A stretch of 64,000 nt of DNA from Reutealis trisperma (Eukaryota; Streptophyta; Magnoliopsida; Malpighiales; Euphorbiaceae). This document shows positions 35,338 through 47,845 of the stretch, piece after piece (within the stretch, counting starts at the first letter, position 1; each line of letters opens with the position of its first letter). The stretch spans positions 1 through 64,000 of the forward strand of contig CANTUT010000689.1 of the NCBI GenBank assembly GCA_947687605.1. The letters are read 5' to 3'. The notes under the pieces are model-generated. The model searched no databases. It was not told the DNA's origin and worked only from the letters and a program-made list of their open reading frames with translations. The position numbers were made by a program, and so were the translations under genes.

Positions 35338-35901
35338 GTGCCAATGGTGTTAGTAGATAATGGGTCCATTTTGAACGTATGTCCATTGAAAGTAGCCAGC
35401 TACCTTGAATTGGAGGCTTCGGACTTCACCCCATCAGACCAAGTGGTAAGAGCATATGATAACACCAAGAGGGAAGTCTTGGGAGTAGCAAATCTCGATG
35501 TCACAATTGGACTAGTAACAATGCCAATATCCTTTTAAGTGATTGATGTCTCAGCCTATTTCAACCTCCTACTTGGTATGCCATGGATCCACCAAGTGAA
35601 AGCAGTTCCTTCCTCCCTACATCAGAAGTTGAAGTTTCCCTATGGTACAAATATCATAACTGTCCAAGCTGATGTACATGGGAAGAGTGACATCATGATT
35701 TTTATGCCAATATTGGAAATTAAGCCTGAACCATCTGCTGTTCCTCTATATGGTTTCTCATTTAATACTATCCAGTTCATTCAAGGGGAAGGTAAAGAGT
35801 TTGTTCCTTTTGACTTTGATCCATATAGTAACATAGCAATAGCTAACATGAAGAAGAAAATGGATTATTTTCCAGGTTTAGGACTCGAAAGGAACCAATA
35901 A
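35338..35901 (+). pseudogene. Tat-type aspartic protease domain of element C
   Basis: PMVLVDNGSILNVCPLKVAS contains the DNGS active-site variant usual for Tat proteases. It is followed by TIGLVTMPISF, a stop, then VIDVSAYFNLLLGMPWIHQV, the conserved hydrophobic LLGxPW flap region. The stop at 35536-35538 divides the domain. It would cleave Gag-Pol in the particle. A G-patch-like FDPYSNIAIANMKKKMDYFP tail ends at 35901. Confidence 0.78.
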
Positions 35902-36376
35902 GGGATCACCCAGTTTCCTGAACATCCCACTGCCCACTCCTCTTTTTGATCTTGGCTATGTGCCCAAACCTAAGGATATTGCAGAGTTGGAGGAAAGGGC
36001 CAAATTGAGAGCAGAGGCCAAAAGGCAAGGTGAGACTTATGATTGGCCTATGCGCCCCTACTTCAAAACTCTTAATGGATATTTCATGAAAGAGGGAGAA
36101 GATTTCCCTTACTGTGGCTTTCCTGAACCATAGTTCTATCCTGTTTCTAAGAAACTGATCCCTGGTTTTGAAATTTTCTTTGACATCAAGCTCAATTTAG
36201 AAGAGTACGAGCCTATTTATCAATTGGAGGAAGATTGGGAAACAAGCATGGAGCCTTCTCTTTTTTAGACCATCCACATGATCACCAACCATTAATAACT
36301 TGATCCCATCAAGCTCATTCAACCATCCCAAGCACCGCTGAATAACTGATATTTTAAAAAGAGCACCGGTCTTGTT

Positions 36377-36866
36377 ATGTCCTTAGCTGAGTTCTGTAAG
36401 TCTGAGTCTGAGTCTGAGTTTGAGTTCTTTGAATCCAAGTACAAGTCTGTCAAGTCTTTCTTGTTTGATTTTGTAACCCAACTCATAGGCTTGTCCTTTC
36501 AAACTAATGTAACCCATGATGATGGGGCCTTTGTTTTCAATAAAATAAATAAATTTTCTACTTACTTTCCTAATTCTCTATGCTTTATTTCATCTGACTC
36601 ATCATTAAATGAAAAATCTGTAAAAGAAAAAGAAAATAAAAAAGAAATAAAAAATAAAAAAGGCAAAGAACTAATCAACTATGACATAGAGGAGAATCCT
36701 AAGATTACATACATTGTATCTGTATATTCTAACACACAGGCATTGATAAAAAAAATTCAGGAATTCTTAAATTGTTTCATGTGGGAGCCCAAGGATATAG
36801 TAAGAGTAGATCTGAGCATAGCAGTTCACAAGATCCTGACTTACGAGCATGTGAAGCCTATAAAGT
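36377..36866 (+). pseudogene. Linker region of pol between protease and RT (element C)
   Basis: The ORF is rich in Ser/Glu/Phe (SESESEFEFFESKYKSVKSF), then Lys/Glu/Asn. It ends with IVRVDLSIAVHKILTYEHVK, which matches the start of the RT region in Tat elements (D-x-x-IAVHxL). It has no catalytic motif. A homologous S/F/E-rich stretch occurs in element B (21957-22200). Confidence 0.55.
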
Positions 36867-36869
36867 AGA

Positions 36870-37700
36870 AGTTGAGAAGAATGAAGGCAGAATGGTCTCT
36901 ACAAATCAAGGAGGAAGTGGCCAAATTGCTAGAAAATGGATTCATCAAGCCTATCACTTATCCCTCATTGTTAGCCAACATAGTGCTTGTTCCTAAGAAA
37001 GATGGAAAGATTCGAATGTGCATTGATTACAGGGACCTCAACAAAGCCTGGCCAAAAGATGATTTCCCTCTACCCCATATTGATTTGCTTGTAGACTGCA
37101 TAGCTAGTGCATTAGTAGTCTCCTTGACCGATCTTTATGTGGGCTACAACCAAATCCAAATCTATGCCCCTGATAAGGAAAAAACATCCTTTGTGACAAA
37201 GTGGGGAACCTACTATTATCGGGTAATGACTTTTGATTTAAAGAATGCTGGGCCAACTTATCAAAGAATGGCACTACGATATTCCATGACATGATGCACA
37301 AAGATGTCAAGGCATATGTGGATGATATGGTTATAAAGTATGGAACTCTTGAAGGCCATTTTGAAGCTCTAGATCGATTCTTCACTAGGCTCGGCAGTAT
37401 AATCTTAAGTTGAACCCAGTTAAGTGCCTTTTCGATGCCTCTTGAGGTGTATTTCTAGGGCACCTGGTCAACCAAAGAGGTATAGAGGTAGATCCAGCTA
37501 AGTCAAAGGCAATTATAGAAATGCCTCCCCTTAAAACTAAAAAGGAGATTAGAGGTTTCCTAGGTCACCTACAATATATCAGCCTTTTTGTTGCATAATT
37601 GGTAGATACTTGTAAATCGATTTTCAAACTACTAAGGAAAGGAGCCTCTAAGCAGTGGAATGAAGAATGCCAAAAGGCCTTTGACAGAATCAAGGACTAT
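36870..37700 (+). pseudogene. Reverse transcriptase domain of element C
   Basis: EVAKLLENGFIKPITYPSLL, KDGKIRMCIDYRDLNKAWPK and DDFPLPHIDLLVD are the standard N-terminal RT blocks. SLTDLYVGYNQIQI contains the first catalytic Asp block. After a frameshift near 37280, YVDDMVIKYGTLEGHFEAL (37315 onward) gives the YVDD active site. GVFLGHLVNQRGIEVDPAKS and MPPLKTKKEIRGFLGHLQYI follow. All blocks are recognisable but lie in more than one frame. Confidence 0.82.
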
Positions 37701-38120
37701 CTCTTGAACCTGCTAATATGGCAACCTTTAAGGCTAGGTTAGCCATTGTTACTCTACTTATCAGTAACTTTAGAAGCTATAGGTGCAATGCTTGCTTGGA
37801 ATGCTCTAGATTCACACAAAAAGAATGCCACTTACTATTTGAGTAAATGTATGCTGGCTCATGAGCTTAAGTATAACCAGATTAAGCAATTATGCCTAGC
37901 CTTAGTCTAGGTATGCCATAAGCTCCAACATAACCTATGCTCATATATAACCCATGTGCTAACTGACAGGAGCCCCTTAAAATTCCTTATGGAGAGGCCA
38001 ATTCTTGATAGCGAGATGGCATGGTGGATGGCAGTTCTTGCTACATTTGACCTAAAGTATATCCCAAGAAAAGCAATTAAAAGAAGCATAATTGCTTACT
38101 GACTAGCTACTGCCCTTATA
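37701..38120 (+). pseudogene. Ty3-type RNase H domain of element C
   Basis: After the RT thumb there is a degenerate stretch with LEAIGAMLAWNALDSHKKNA and TYYLSKCMLAHELKYN-like sequence. It is the equivalent of 'YYLSKTLxGAExxYxxIEK', the ordinary Ty3 RNase H. Catalytic residues cannot be confirmed. Confidence 0.6.
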
Positions 38121-38162
38121 GGAGATGAAAAATTTGAGCTTGAGTTCCCAAACGAGGATATC

Positions 38163-38630
38163 TTGATCATAGACCCTAAAGTATGGAAGTTATTCTTTGA
38201 TGGTGCCTCTAATAGTAAAGGCTATGGAGCTGGCATAGTCTTAGTTACCCTTAAAGGAGATCATTTGCTTATGGCAATCAAGTTGGCATTCGAGGTAAGT
38301 AACAACAAAGAAGAATATGAGGTATATATAGCTAGTTTAGAGGTGGCGATTAATATGAGAATAGACTACCTAGAAGTCTACGGCAATTCTAATCTCATTG
38401 TCTCCCAAACCCTTAGAAAGTGGAATTTAGAGAAGATTGTTTGGTTCTTTACCATCAGCACTTAAATGACTTAGTTGAAAATTTTCATGAACTCTCCTTT
38501 TACTACTTGCCAAGGGCAAAGAATCAATTTGCTGATACTCTAGCCATTTTTGCCTTAATGATCAACATGAGTGACAATGAGATACATAGGCCTATTGTCA
38601 TTGAAAGTAAAATGGCAGCCTAGATATTAT
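38163..38630 (+). pseudogene. Second RNase H (aRNH-type) of element C
   Basis: WKLFFDGASNSKGYGAGIVL carries the first catalytic Asp in FDGA. NNKEEYEVYIASLEVAINMR carries the catalytic Glu. LEVYGNSNLIVSQTL has Asn where the family has the third Asp (GDS), so activity would be lost. After a frameshift, HLNDLVENFHELSFYYLPRA and KNQFADTLAIFALM finish the domain. A second archaeal-like RNase H placed between RNase H and integrase is a marker of the Tat/Ogre group. Confidence 0.8.
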
Positions 38631-38839
38631 ACAATCTGCATGAATCTTCAGTTTGCTAATACCAAGCCCTGGTATTGGGACATCCTTAATTACATCCAGA
38701 ATGGTAAGTATCTAGAAAGAGCCTCGAAAGCTGATCGGAGAACCTTAAGGCAGCTATCTGCTAACTTTATACCTAATGATGATGTGTTATGTAAGAGAGC
38801 CTATGACAACATCCACTTGCGATGTGTGACTGAAGAAGA

Positions 38840-39912
38840 AGCTTAGCAAATTATGGAGTGGGTCCATAGAGAAGAGGAAGGCCCACATATGAATGGTGTA
38901 GCTTTAGCACAAAAAATAGCAAATCTAGGCTACTTTTAGCTAACCATGAATGAGGACTGTGCAAAGTATGTACAGAAATGTCATAAATGTCAAATCTTTG
39001 TCAAGCTCCAACATCGGCCCCTGTCCCTCTAAATCTGATAGCAACACCATGGCCTTTTGCTACTTAGGGCACATATATTATTAGAAAGATATCTTTAAAG
39101 TCCTCCAGCAGACATGAGTACATTCTGGTGGCTATGGACTACTTCACAAAGTGGATTAAGACAGTACCGTATCAAGTCTTAAATGCAAAGAAGGTGGCAC
39201 ACTTCATCCAAACCAATATCCTTTATCGATTTGGAACCCCCTTCAAATAATTACAGATAATGGCTCTCACTTTCAAAAGAGGTAGTCTGCCTACTCCATA
39301 CAAAAAAGATTCAACATCACTGCTCCTCTCCTTATTGACCACAAATCAACGGTGCAGTTAAGGCTGCTAATAAGATCATTAAGAACATCCTGCAAAAAGT
39401 TATTGAGAAGCATAGAGACTGGCAATGACCAGCTGCCTGCTGCTTTATGGGTATACAAAACTACCATTTGAACCCCAACAAGGGGAACCCCATATGTTTT
39501 TGTCTATGGAATAGAGGTTGTTCTTCCCATCGAGATGCAAATTCAATTTGCTATGGTAATGAGGGAAAGCCAGTTGAGTGAAGCAGATTGGATCAAAAGA
39601 TATCATGAGTAATTGAATGCTATTAAGGAAAAAAGAATGGATGCCTTATACAAAATCCAGGGTTATCAATAAAGGCTAGCCCGACACTTTAATAAGAAGG
39701 TAAAGAATAGAGGCTTGGAAGAAGGGAATTTAGTTCTGAAAGAGATTGAGGCCCTAGTCCATGACCCAAGGGGAAAGTTTAGGCCAAACTGAGCTGGGCC
39801 ATATGTGCTCAAGAAGATCTTGTTTGGTAGAGGTGCCATTCTGGCAGATGTGGACGAAAATGAGTTCTCCAATCCCTGCAATTTGGATCAACTAAAAAGA
39901 TACTTCGTCTAA
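38840..39912 (+). pseudogene. Integrase and C-terminal pol tail of element C
   Basis: The zinc-binding region HREEEGPHMNGVALAQKIAN (about 38860) with CHKCQIF (about 38980) is followed by YILVAMDYFTKWIKTVPYQV (catalytic Asp in AMDY, about 39120). NILYRFGTPFK with a stop, and a degenerate DDE remainder, come next. The tail LEEGNLVLKEIEALVHDPRG (39715-39775) is intact in sequence. Many stops are present. It would insert cDNA into the genome. Confidence 0.7.
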
Positions 39913-40277
39913 AGATTACATCTATATTCTTTCCATTTTTTCTATTTAAACCAATGTAATTAAAACTAAATGGACCTGATTCTCCCTAAAAAATAACCAA
40001 AAATGATAATAATGACTGTAAGGGATACGTAGACAGCCCGATTCGAGCGCAGTCCAAAGTATAATATAAAAATATTTTGTTTGCATCATAATTTCATCTC
40101 CTTTGTGCCTAATGCATCATTTGGTTCTTTTGTCTAAAAAATAATAAAAAATAAAAAATAAAAAATGCTTGCTAAGTTGAAAACCCGAAAGGGCCGCTAA
40201 GGCAAAAATTAGAACAAAAATAAAAGTATCTCATATAATGATGATTAGATTTTATAAGAGCATACAATCCATCATCA

Positions 40278-40311
<34 letters not shown>

Positions 40312-40420
40312 AAAAAGAAAAAGAAGAAGGACAGCCTTTATCTATACATACGGCTTATCCTGTGGTCATATCAACTTATAGGCATGTGCAAAATAACAGC
40401 CTTTAGCTAGTGTTATAACA
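39913..40420. other. Non-coding spacer after pol in element C, with poly(A) run
   Basis: It contains 'gggatacgtagacagcccga' (40022), shared with element B (22829), and an A-rich run at 40279-40310. The stretch is conserved in layout between B and C (poly-A at 22950 and 23160 in B). Confidence 0.55.
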
Positions 40421-42130
40421 GTCACCTAGTCAACCCTCCTCCTCCTCCTCATCCTCCTCCTCCTTATAGGATGAACATCTCCCTTAGAATAAGATCTTGC
40501 CACTATCTCCTCAATCATCATATCTCTAACCCTAGTCTCTGTGACCTCCTCTATAACATCAATAGTCGGAGAGCTCATAGTACTAGAACTGCTCTCTGTA
40601 ATCACTCTGATCAGTCTATCCTATGTCCCTGTAACTGTAAAACTACTCCCCAAAGCAGTTTCTAAAACTCTCCTCTGAGGGCCGGTAGTTCCCAAGCTAC
40701 GAGTTGTAGCCCTCCTCTATGTCAAAGTCCCAGAGTCCTCTATACTCTGGCTATAATAGTCCACTTCTGTGCACTCACTGCTATGACTCTCCTCTGTGCA
40801 ACCACAATAGTGTCCCCCTCATGTCTAACTGCAGTCATAGTCCTTTGAGTCACCTCTAATGAAGTCTGAGTCACCACAATAGCATGTAGTGCCAATCCTC
40901 CCGAAAAGCCACTATCTCTCCCTTAGGTCAAGTCACCTCCTTTATCCTGGCAATAGTCCTCTAATCGCCACTGTCTATAGCAGCTGCCCTTTCTGTCTCG
41001 TCACTTTCTATCTCCTTGAGTAATGCAGCCTGGTGGTCTCTCCCAATTGGCCAGACGGTCTTAATCAACCAACTACGGTACCTCTTTGTGGTACCAAACC
41101 CAATCTCTGGCCTCACCGCATGAAAATTTCTCATCCACCCCCTCTAATGGCTCTGGCAATGAGAGCTGTGATTTGTGAAAACTCTAAAAAGGGCACAAAC
41201 CTGGGGGCACATACTGAGTCTGATCCATTTGTCTCAAGACTCTCATACCCTAGTAGAATGATGTCCATGCCAAACCAAATAGACAAACCATCTGGTACCC
41301 ATGGCTCATCATCATAAAGGACCTAATCCTATACCACTAGCAATGCCAAAGTATGTCCTCAGGGGCAAGCTTTAAAAGCCATCCAATCCACTCCCAGACT
41401 GATCCTTGCCTCACCACGATAGGTCACATCTGATACTGAATGGCTGTGTATAGACTTCTAGCCGAAGTAGCAACCACCCTCAAGTGGTCCATCAGCCATA
41501 CCTGCAAAATAAACCAAAAATAAAATTTAGACATCCATAAAATATCCATCCTAGAAAGGATAAAAACTAACAAATTTCTTTTTTTTTTTTCTCACCTAAA
41601 GGACTACTGGAGATACACTCCATCTCTTTAAACCCTAAACAAAGCAGTCGAGACTCAACAATATCTCCGCTAACATGGCCCCAATAATGGAATGACCTTA
41701 CTCCATTTGTAGTATCAAGCCTGCCACTCTCACATCTCCTTAGTTGACATATCAGAAAACAGATATCCGGCCATCAAACAGAAAACTAAGGCCCACATCC
41801 CAAGCCTCTGTCTCTCTACATCACCTTGGTCACTGGGATCATTAAACTCCTCAATAATGGCATTCAGATTCACTTGCCCCTCCACTACTATCTAACTATC
41901 TGTGTCATTCAACAGAGATAAAAATTCCTAAAAGACTTTATAGTGCCCAACTCTAAATTCTGGCACTACTAGAGCTGCCTCTGGATCACTGCCAAGTATG
42001 GAGTAAAATTCCTCAAAAAGGGGACACAACTCCTCCATACCACACCAAATCAAAAAACTCGAGCCGCTGGATGCCAAAACCTGACACATGCTCTCAAGAA
42101 GTCCCAATCCACCTGGACCCCTCTCAAAGC
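40420..42130 (-). pseudogene. Antisense coding block 2 of element C (TE-associated unknown domain)
   Basis: On the minus strand: RACVRFWHPAARVF (about 42095-42055), MEELCPLFEEFYSILGSD-like and PEAALVVPEFRVGHYKVF (about 42030-41940), LGMWALVFCLMAGYLFSD (about 41800-41745), then after an apparent intron (about 41580-41505) ILWHC, a stop, WYRIRSFMMMSHGYQMV and CLFGLAWTSFY (about 41360-41270). The pattern resembles TE-linked plant proteins that I remember as DUF7745-like; this is unverified. Function unknown. Stops are frequent. Elements A and B have homologous remains in the same antisense position. Confidence 0.55.
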
Positions 42131-42899
42131 CACCGTGGCCGCAATCCCATACCTACCCAAATTTATCCTGTCTACACTATTGAGATTTCTCGTCCACATG
42201 TGCATGAAATGGCTGAAATACAACTCTATGAGAAAATAAGAGTGAAAAAAAAAAGAAGAGAGAATGAGAATAAAGAAAATAAATGAAAAAGAAATAAAAA
42301 AAAAAGAGATGATGAAAGGAAAGTTAAAAGAAGAAATGGAAAGGAAATGAAAAAAGGAAAGAAGAAATGAAAATGGCCATTGTTATGTACATATAATGAG
42401 CATAAAGTAAGTTTTTTTTTGTAAGAAAAATGATCTCCATATGTCTATGCAGTGCGGATCCGCACCATGGGTAATGCGAATCTGCCTAAAACAAACGAGG
42501 CTAGCCGCATTCACGTGAGTGGCCACCACATGACACAAGCACAGATCCGCTCAGAGGCTGCATAGATCTGTGCCTACCTCAGTTTTCATGCTCATTATGC
42601 GGCCTTTTCCCTGACCTTCTCTTCTCTGCCGCTTGTCTCTGCATCTCAATTTTGGAATTGAAAATTGAAAATAAGTTGTTTTTCTCCCTCTTTAGGATGG
42701 AAAATTCAAAATAAAGTTTTTTTTTCAAGATATCTTAGAGCTATAAAGGAGTCGTAATTCAGTAATATAAACATATCATCATATATTCATATAGTTGTAA
42801 GGCATGCACTCATAAGATAAGATAATAAAAGAGTCACATATAAGATAATATGCATACATAGGCATACATTCATTATACATGCATGCATCATAGCACATA

Positions 42900-44870
42900 G
42901 TCATCATACAATAGTTCCATCTCTCATAAAACTAAAAGGCACAGTCATCCAAAGATACATAAAGGAAATAAAAAAAAAGAAGTCAACATCAGCATCAGAA
43001 AATGCCAATCATCGGTCTCCCTTTTGTCGCCTCCAAGAAGCAACCTTTTCACCCTGATCCTATGGCTGTGACAGATGAGCAGCATGGGTAAGCATTCTGG
43101 AAAGTGCATTTTCCATCCTCCAAGCAACCATATAAGTACGCGAGTGTACTCCTTAGGTAGCTGCATATAAAGACACAGTGTTAAAGGCTTCGGATCCTTT
43201 TTGAGGCATAAGGAAACATAAATGACACTCTTCCCATGGATCCTTTTTGAAGGCTGAAAAGTAAGAAGGACATACCTCAATGTTGTTAGGGATAAGCTGA
43301 ATGCCTAGACAAACAGTCTTGGGGAGGTACTAGAGCCTTATAATACCCTCGGAGTCATAATAGAAAATATCATCTGGCACACAATACTCTACATCTAAAA
43401 GTAAGACCCTAGAAGGGTGGCTCGAGCCACTATGAGCATGAACAGGGGTGGAACCACCAGGAGAACCAACAGAGAGAGCTTCAAAAACCACTGACTGAGA
43501 AACCTCCCTCAAGGCAGCAGGTGTGATAGGAGGACGCTTTTGTGGTATAATCTCCCTCATTAAAAAGTGAGCATAGAAGTCTCAATAGTCCCAATCAGGA
43601 TGCTAGAAGAGGTGCCCCTCGTCCCCAATAAAATCCCCTGGGCTAGCTAGGATGCCCATCTCATATCTCATATCCACAGGTGGACAACTCAGCACTTGTC
43701 ATGACCCGAATAACTGAAAGTGTACTCTTTCGTCTAAGTAGTACAAGCAGGAGTAGGGAGATCATAACAGGACTCTCCTACGTGAAAGGGTCTCTACAAA
43801 GCCTGTGAAAGGGGCAAGCAACATCCGTGCGCCAAAGGGTCTCACGATCTGCTAATGACAACTAATAGATACAAGGGTTAATAAGCAAGCCGGAGCAAGA
43901 CAAAAGAAAGAGAAAAAGATAAGATACATGTCACTCCATCAGGTAGTCAAAGAAAGCCTAAAGCGTCAGGATGTTGTGATGGCGAGCGGCAACCCAGTTG
44001 ACCTTTATCTATCTTCTCCCCATGGGAAAATCAAGTAACCATGGCAAGGACAGCTCAGGAGCAGTGAACGGAATATACTCATAAGCCTAGATCTATAGCA
44101 CAGGATTTTTAGAACTTCCAAAGTGTGATTTGATCATGAAAAAGAAACATGGCCAAAAACATATAGTACGTACCTTCCAGAAGATTATAATCCCACCAAC
44201 AAACATAATGTTCTCACAAGAAAGGTCAATCATCTCCTGATACATGGCACTCAGAATAGCGCCACCTAGTCAAACTCGGCCCATAGGTCCATATGAGCTA
44301 GGCTCGAAAGGATGTTCAGATCCACCTCATCTCTCATGTTGTGTATAAAGGTGCACCTAACTATCACCAATAGACACAGCTGAGCAAGGGCCTCATAAAA
44401 AATTAGATCTCCTATGGCTCCCATTAACTTTAAATTCTCATTTAGAACAGAACGCTTGACTCCAATATTAGCTCTAGGAGGATCAAAGCCAAGTAAGGCC
44501 TCGATCTTAGCCGGAGAATAAGCCTGCCTCTAATCCCTGTATATGTCTAGGGGCCAATTCCCAAATCAGATCCGTGAGATCATATACAAGTTAAGCAGAG
44601 TGCAAGTCAGCTCCCCACATGCTAAATGGAAGGTATTGGTGGTATCCCACCATCTCTCGGCCAAAGCTTTGATCAGATTCATATTGACGTGCTTAGACGT
44701 CCTCACCCCTAGGAAGTCGACAAAGCTGGTAGGTTTCAGCAAATTTTTGACAACACTTCCCTCAGGGATGAACCTAATCACTGTCTCCAGATTAATCCTT
44801 CCACCCATATTCTTAATAGTCGAAGTCTACAATAAACCAGTACACATATATGCATATATTAAAAAAAAAA
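42900..44870 (-). pseudogene. Antisense PMD-like gene of element C, exons 2 onward
   Basis: After an acceptor near 44827 the minus strand reads MGGRINLETVIRFIPEGSVV, NLIKALAERWWDTTNTFHLA and CGELTCTLLNLYMISRI. Past one stop come FGNWPLDIYRD and SPAKIEALLGFDPPRANIGV (about 44530-44450), ending at the donor AAG|GTACGTAC (about 44172). A further exon has YEYIPFTAPELSLPWLLDFP (about 44085-44025). Later blocks include the 43560-43330 ORF (SRVLLLDVEYCVPDDIFYYD) and WRMENALSRMLTHAAHLSQP (about 43120-43060). 'RWWDTTNTFHLxxGExTxTLLDxxxISGI' is PMD-like. The 5' exon lies at 61377 and in 45001-44930. The domain call is by eye; the exon structure is inferred. Confidence 0.55.
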
Positions 44871-44927
44871 TCTAAAGAATAGACAGAGCTAAAAATGATC
44901 GTCGTGAGATACTAACTACTAGATGAC

Positions 44928-45001
44928 TGTAGTGAGAGGCATGTCTCTTAGGATCCTTCAAGAGCAGTGCATGGTTGCTGTTATCCTTTGGTTCCTGGTA
45001 T
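44928..45001 (-). pseudogene. Second part of antisense exon 1, displaced by solo LTR
   Basis: Joined to the piece at 61377-61339, the minus strand continues IPGTKG, stop, QQPCTALEGS, stop, ETCLSLQSSS, then a GTTAGTATC donor-like site. Both stops can come from CAA by one C-to-T change. The assignment is an inference from the frame continuity and the flanking duplication. Confidence 0.4.
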
Positions 45002-45006
45002 GCGCG
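45002..45006 (+). other. Candidate target duplication GCGCG, left of solo LTR
   Basis: GCGCG here and GCGAG at 61339-61343 flank the TG...CA ends of the large LTR, with one mismatch. Confidence 0.5.
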
Positions 45007-45265
45007 TGTAATACCTTAATCCAGTACAAGTCGTAGGTACAAAAATACATATGTGAAGATATCTGAATAGTATATTAATACATGCCCAAATTAAAAAAAT
45101 GAATATTTTTAAATATTCAAATAATTTGAATATAAATGTTTTAAAGTAATGATTTTACATGGAAATATTTTCCTTATTGTTATATTTATATTAACATTCA
45201 AAGTTATAGATATTTACAAATTTACATTTGAATATTGAAATTGATATTGATAAACTAAATTATAT

Positions 45266-45374
<109 letters not shown>

Positions 45375-45634
45375 TTATTAATTTTTTATATTATTAGTTA
45401 AGAGAATATTTTGTTAAATGAAGTATTGATTTTTAAATTTATTATTTATCAAAATGGAAAAGTTTAAATTAGAAAAAAAATGAAATTTTATTATGTAATA
45501 TAGAAATTTATGTAATTAATATTTGAAATTTAATATTATGATTTATATTACAATTATTGATTAATATGGTGAATTATGTGAAATTAATGTTTTAGTTAAA
45601 ATTATGGTTTGAAAGAAATATGTAACTAATTATT

Positions 45635-45641
45635 ATTAATA

Positions 45642-45696
<55 letters not shown>

Positions 45697-45718
45697 TATT
45701 ATTATTATTATTATTATA
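45635..45718. repeat. (ATT)n microsatellite
   Basis: A trinucleotide run with one 'act' interruption inside the solo LTR. The minus-strand ORF over it codes poly-Asn and is not a gene. Confidence 0.95.
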
Positions 45719-45806
45719 AAATAAAAAAAAGAGAAGAAGCTTTAAAATTTGGACAGTCCAAAAATGGGCACAAGAAACAGAGGAGGCAAAGAGAAACAAA
45801 GAACAG

Positions 45807-45829
45807 AGAGAGAGAGAGAGAGAGAGAGT
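45807..45829. repeat. (GA)n microsatellite followed by C-rich block
   Basis: A (GA)n run at 45807-45829 is followed by a GC-rich stretch (about 45830-45950) that contrasts with the AT-rich surroundings, possibly the transcription start region of this LTR. Confidence 0.85.
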
Positions 45830-47641
45830 CGACAGCATCGAACCACCGCCCTCCGGCCGCTACCAACCACCATGCACCATACCAGAGGGAAAAGCACCCG
45901 CCGCCCAGTCGACCAGTAGACGCTCATCGCCAGTAACCACCTACGTCGCCGTCCAAAGTATCGTTGGCAGAATCTTTTAGGCCAATTTCTTGCCTTTTTT
46001 ATCTTCTTTTTCGGCGATATTGATATGGTTGAACTCCTCGTACTCTAGCTTTAATTTAGTATATGATTTGCTAATTTTAGATAACGTTTAGTTTGACCAA
46101 AATCCGGCGATTTCCCCCCGCTGCCGCACTAGTTCTGACTATTTTTTCATGAATTACAAAAAGTGAAGTATATATCCAGACTCCCCAAGTCGTAAGCTAA
46201 CTATTGGTACCATTGGATTGCGATTTGGTCGTCGTTGAAATTTTACAGCGACCTCGAAATTGATAATTTCGGACAGTAACTCCGGCTCATTAAACCAAGC
46301 CATATGGTATAAATCTCAACTCCTAATTGTGTATAGATAGTAAATTATGAATTTATTTGTGAGAATTTAGTTAGATAGTTTATTGGAATTAATTGGTTAA
46401 ATTGGATTGAGAAAATTATGTTTTGTATGATTATTGAATATTATTTATGATTAGTTGGAACATTGAAGTGATATGTTGAGATTAGAATTGATTTAATTGA
46501 ATTGATTGGATATTAATTTGATAACGAGGAATGAAATTGGCGGATGGGATTAGTGAATTAAAGGTCCCGATTGGACCATTTAATTGTGATATTATGATTC
46601 TTGTAGATAAATTGAATTTATGGTAATAGGGAGTTAATCTTAAATTAAAGGAGATGCTGCCAATTGATAGATAATGTAAAGTTTAAAGATAGAATCAAAT
46701 GGTATAATAGTGTTTAATCAATGATGTTACGTTTTTAGGAGAATTTCAAAGAGGAATTCAAAGGATAACAACGAGAAGTGAAGGTTTAGCTGAATAGTAA
46801 TCTATAGTCTAGGTGAGTAAAGAGTACATAATGTTAAGTTTAAATTCAAAATATTCAAAGTTAATAAAATACTATTATTGTGGAATTAAAAGGCATGATT
46901 ATGGTAATATTAAATTTTATTGTTTATTGATAAGTAATATATAGTTAAATGTTAACATATATTATAAGTGATAATTATTGATTTCCAAAGGTTATAAATT
47001 TAATTGACGTTCCAATAATATGATATCCAAAGTACCATCATAAAATGTTAAGATATATATATATATATATTCCCAAAGTATTAATTAAGGAAAATTCCAA
47101 AATGCTTCATAAGAATAATTGGAAAAACTACCAAAAGTGATTAATGTTATATATATAAGCATCATGCTTATGTATATGTATTTATATCTAAATTGTAACT
47201 ATATAAAAATCCTTATGGCTAAAGGAGTGAGTTAAAAATATGGAAAGTTGTATATAAAGTTAAATTAATAGTTAACATCCTTCTTAAAGGGGAACTACTT
47301 GCATAATTATTAGTAATACTGTTATTGTTAAACTATTGAACCTTAAATACCGAAAGGGGCTTACATATGTTTTAAATGTTACGTAGAGTAACTCTTTCCT
47401 ATCAATATTTGAAAAATCTTTCAGAAAGTACATGTGAACTCTGAACTCAAAAGTGAGCCATTTGGACCTTGGAAAATCATTGAAATTCTAAATTTGCTTT
47501 TTATCAAGGATTAACCTTAACACAAAGATCCCCGTCTGATGTGGGTAAAACATCATACTGTGTGCACACAGGAATCAGATAGTATACAAGTGATATGGGA
47601 GTATGCTCTATAAAGGACCTCTACCTCAGGTATGCTAAAGC

Positions 47642-47646
47642 ACCTC
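47642..47646 (+). other. Target duplication ACCTC, left of Athila element
   Basis: ACCTC at 47642-47646 is repeated exactly at 58954-58958. The sequence on both sides joins into continuous solo-LTR sequence when the element is removed. Confidence 0.93.
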
Positions 47647-47845
47647 TGATAATTGAACATATGTCTATATCCTAACCCCTACATTATCATGATTTAAGGT
47701 TGAAATTAAGTTTGATTTGTGCGTTGAAGATTATTTTTCAGATCTTTTTCTATAGTGGGACTGGCCAGGAAGAAATGGAAGGAGCGCATAAGGAAATAGT
47801 GCAAAAATGGAGGTTTTTCATGGAAAAAGAGCTAAGCCACCTAGC

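Noticed and set aside
45626..45838. Minus-strand ORF with poly-Asn
   Set aside because: Translation of the (ATT)n microsatellite; not a gene.
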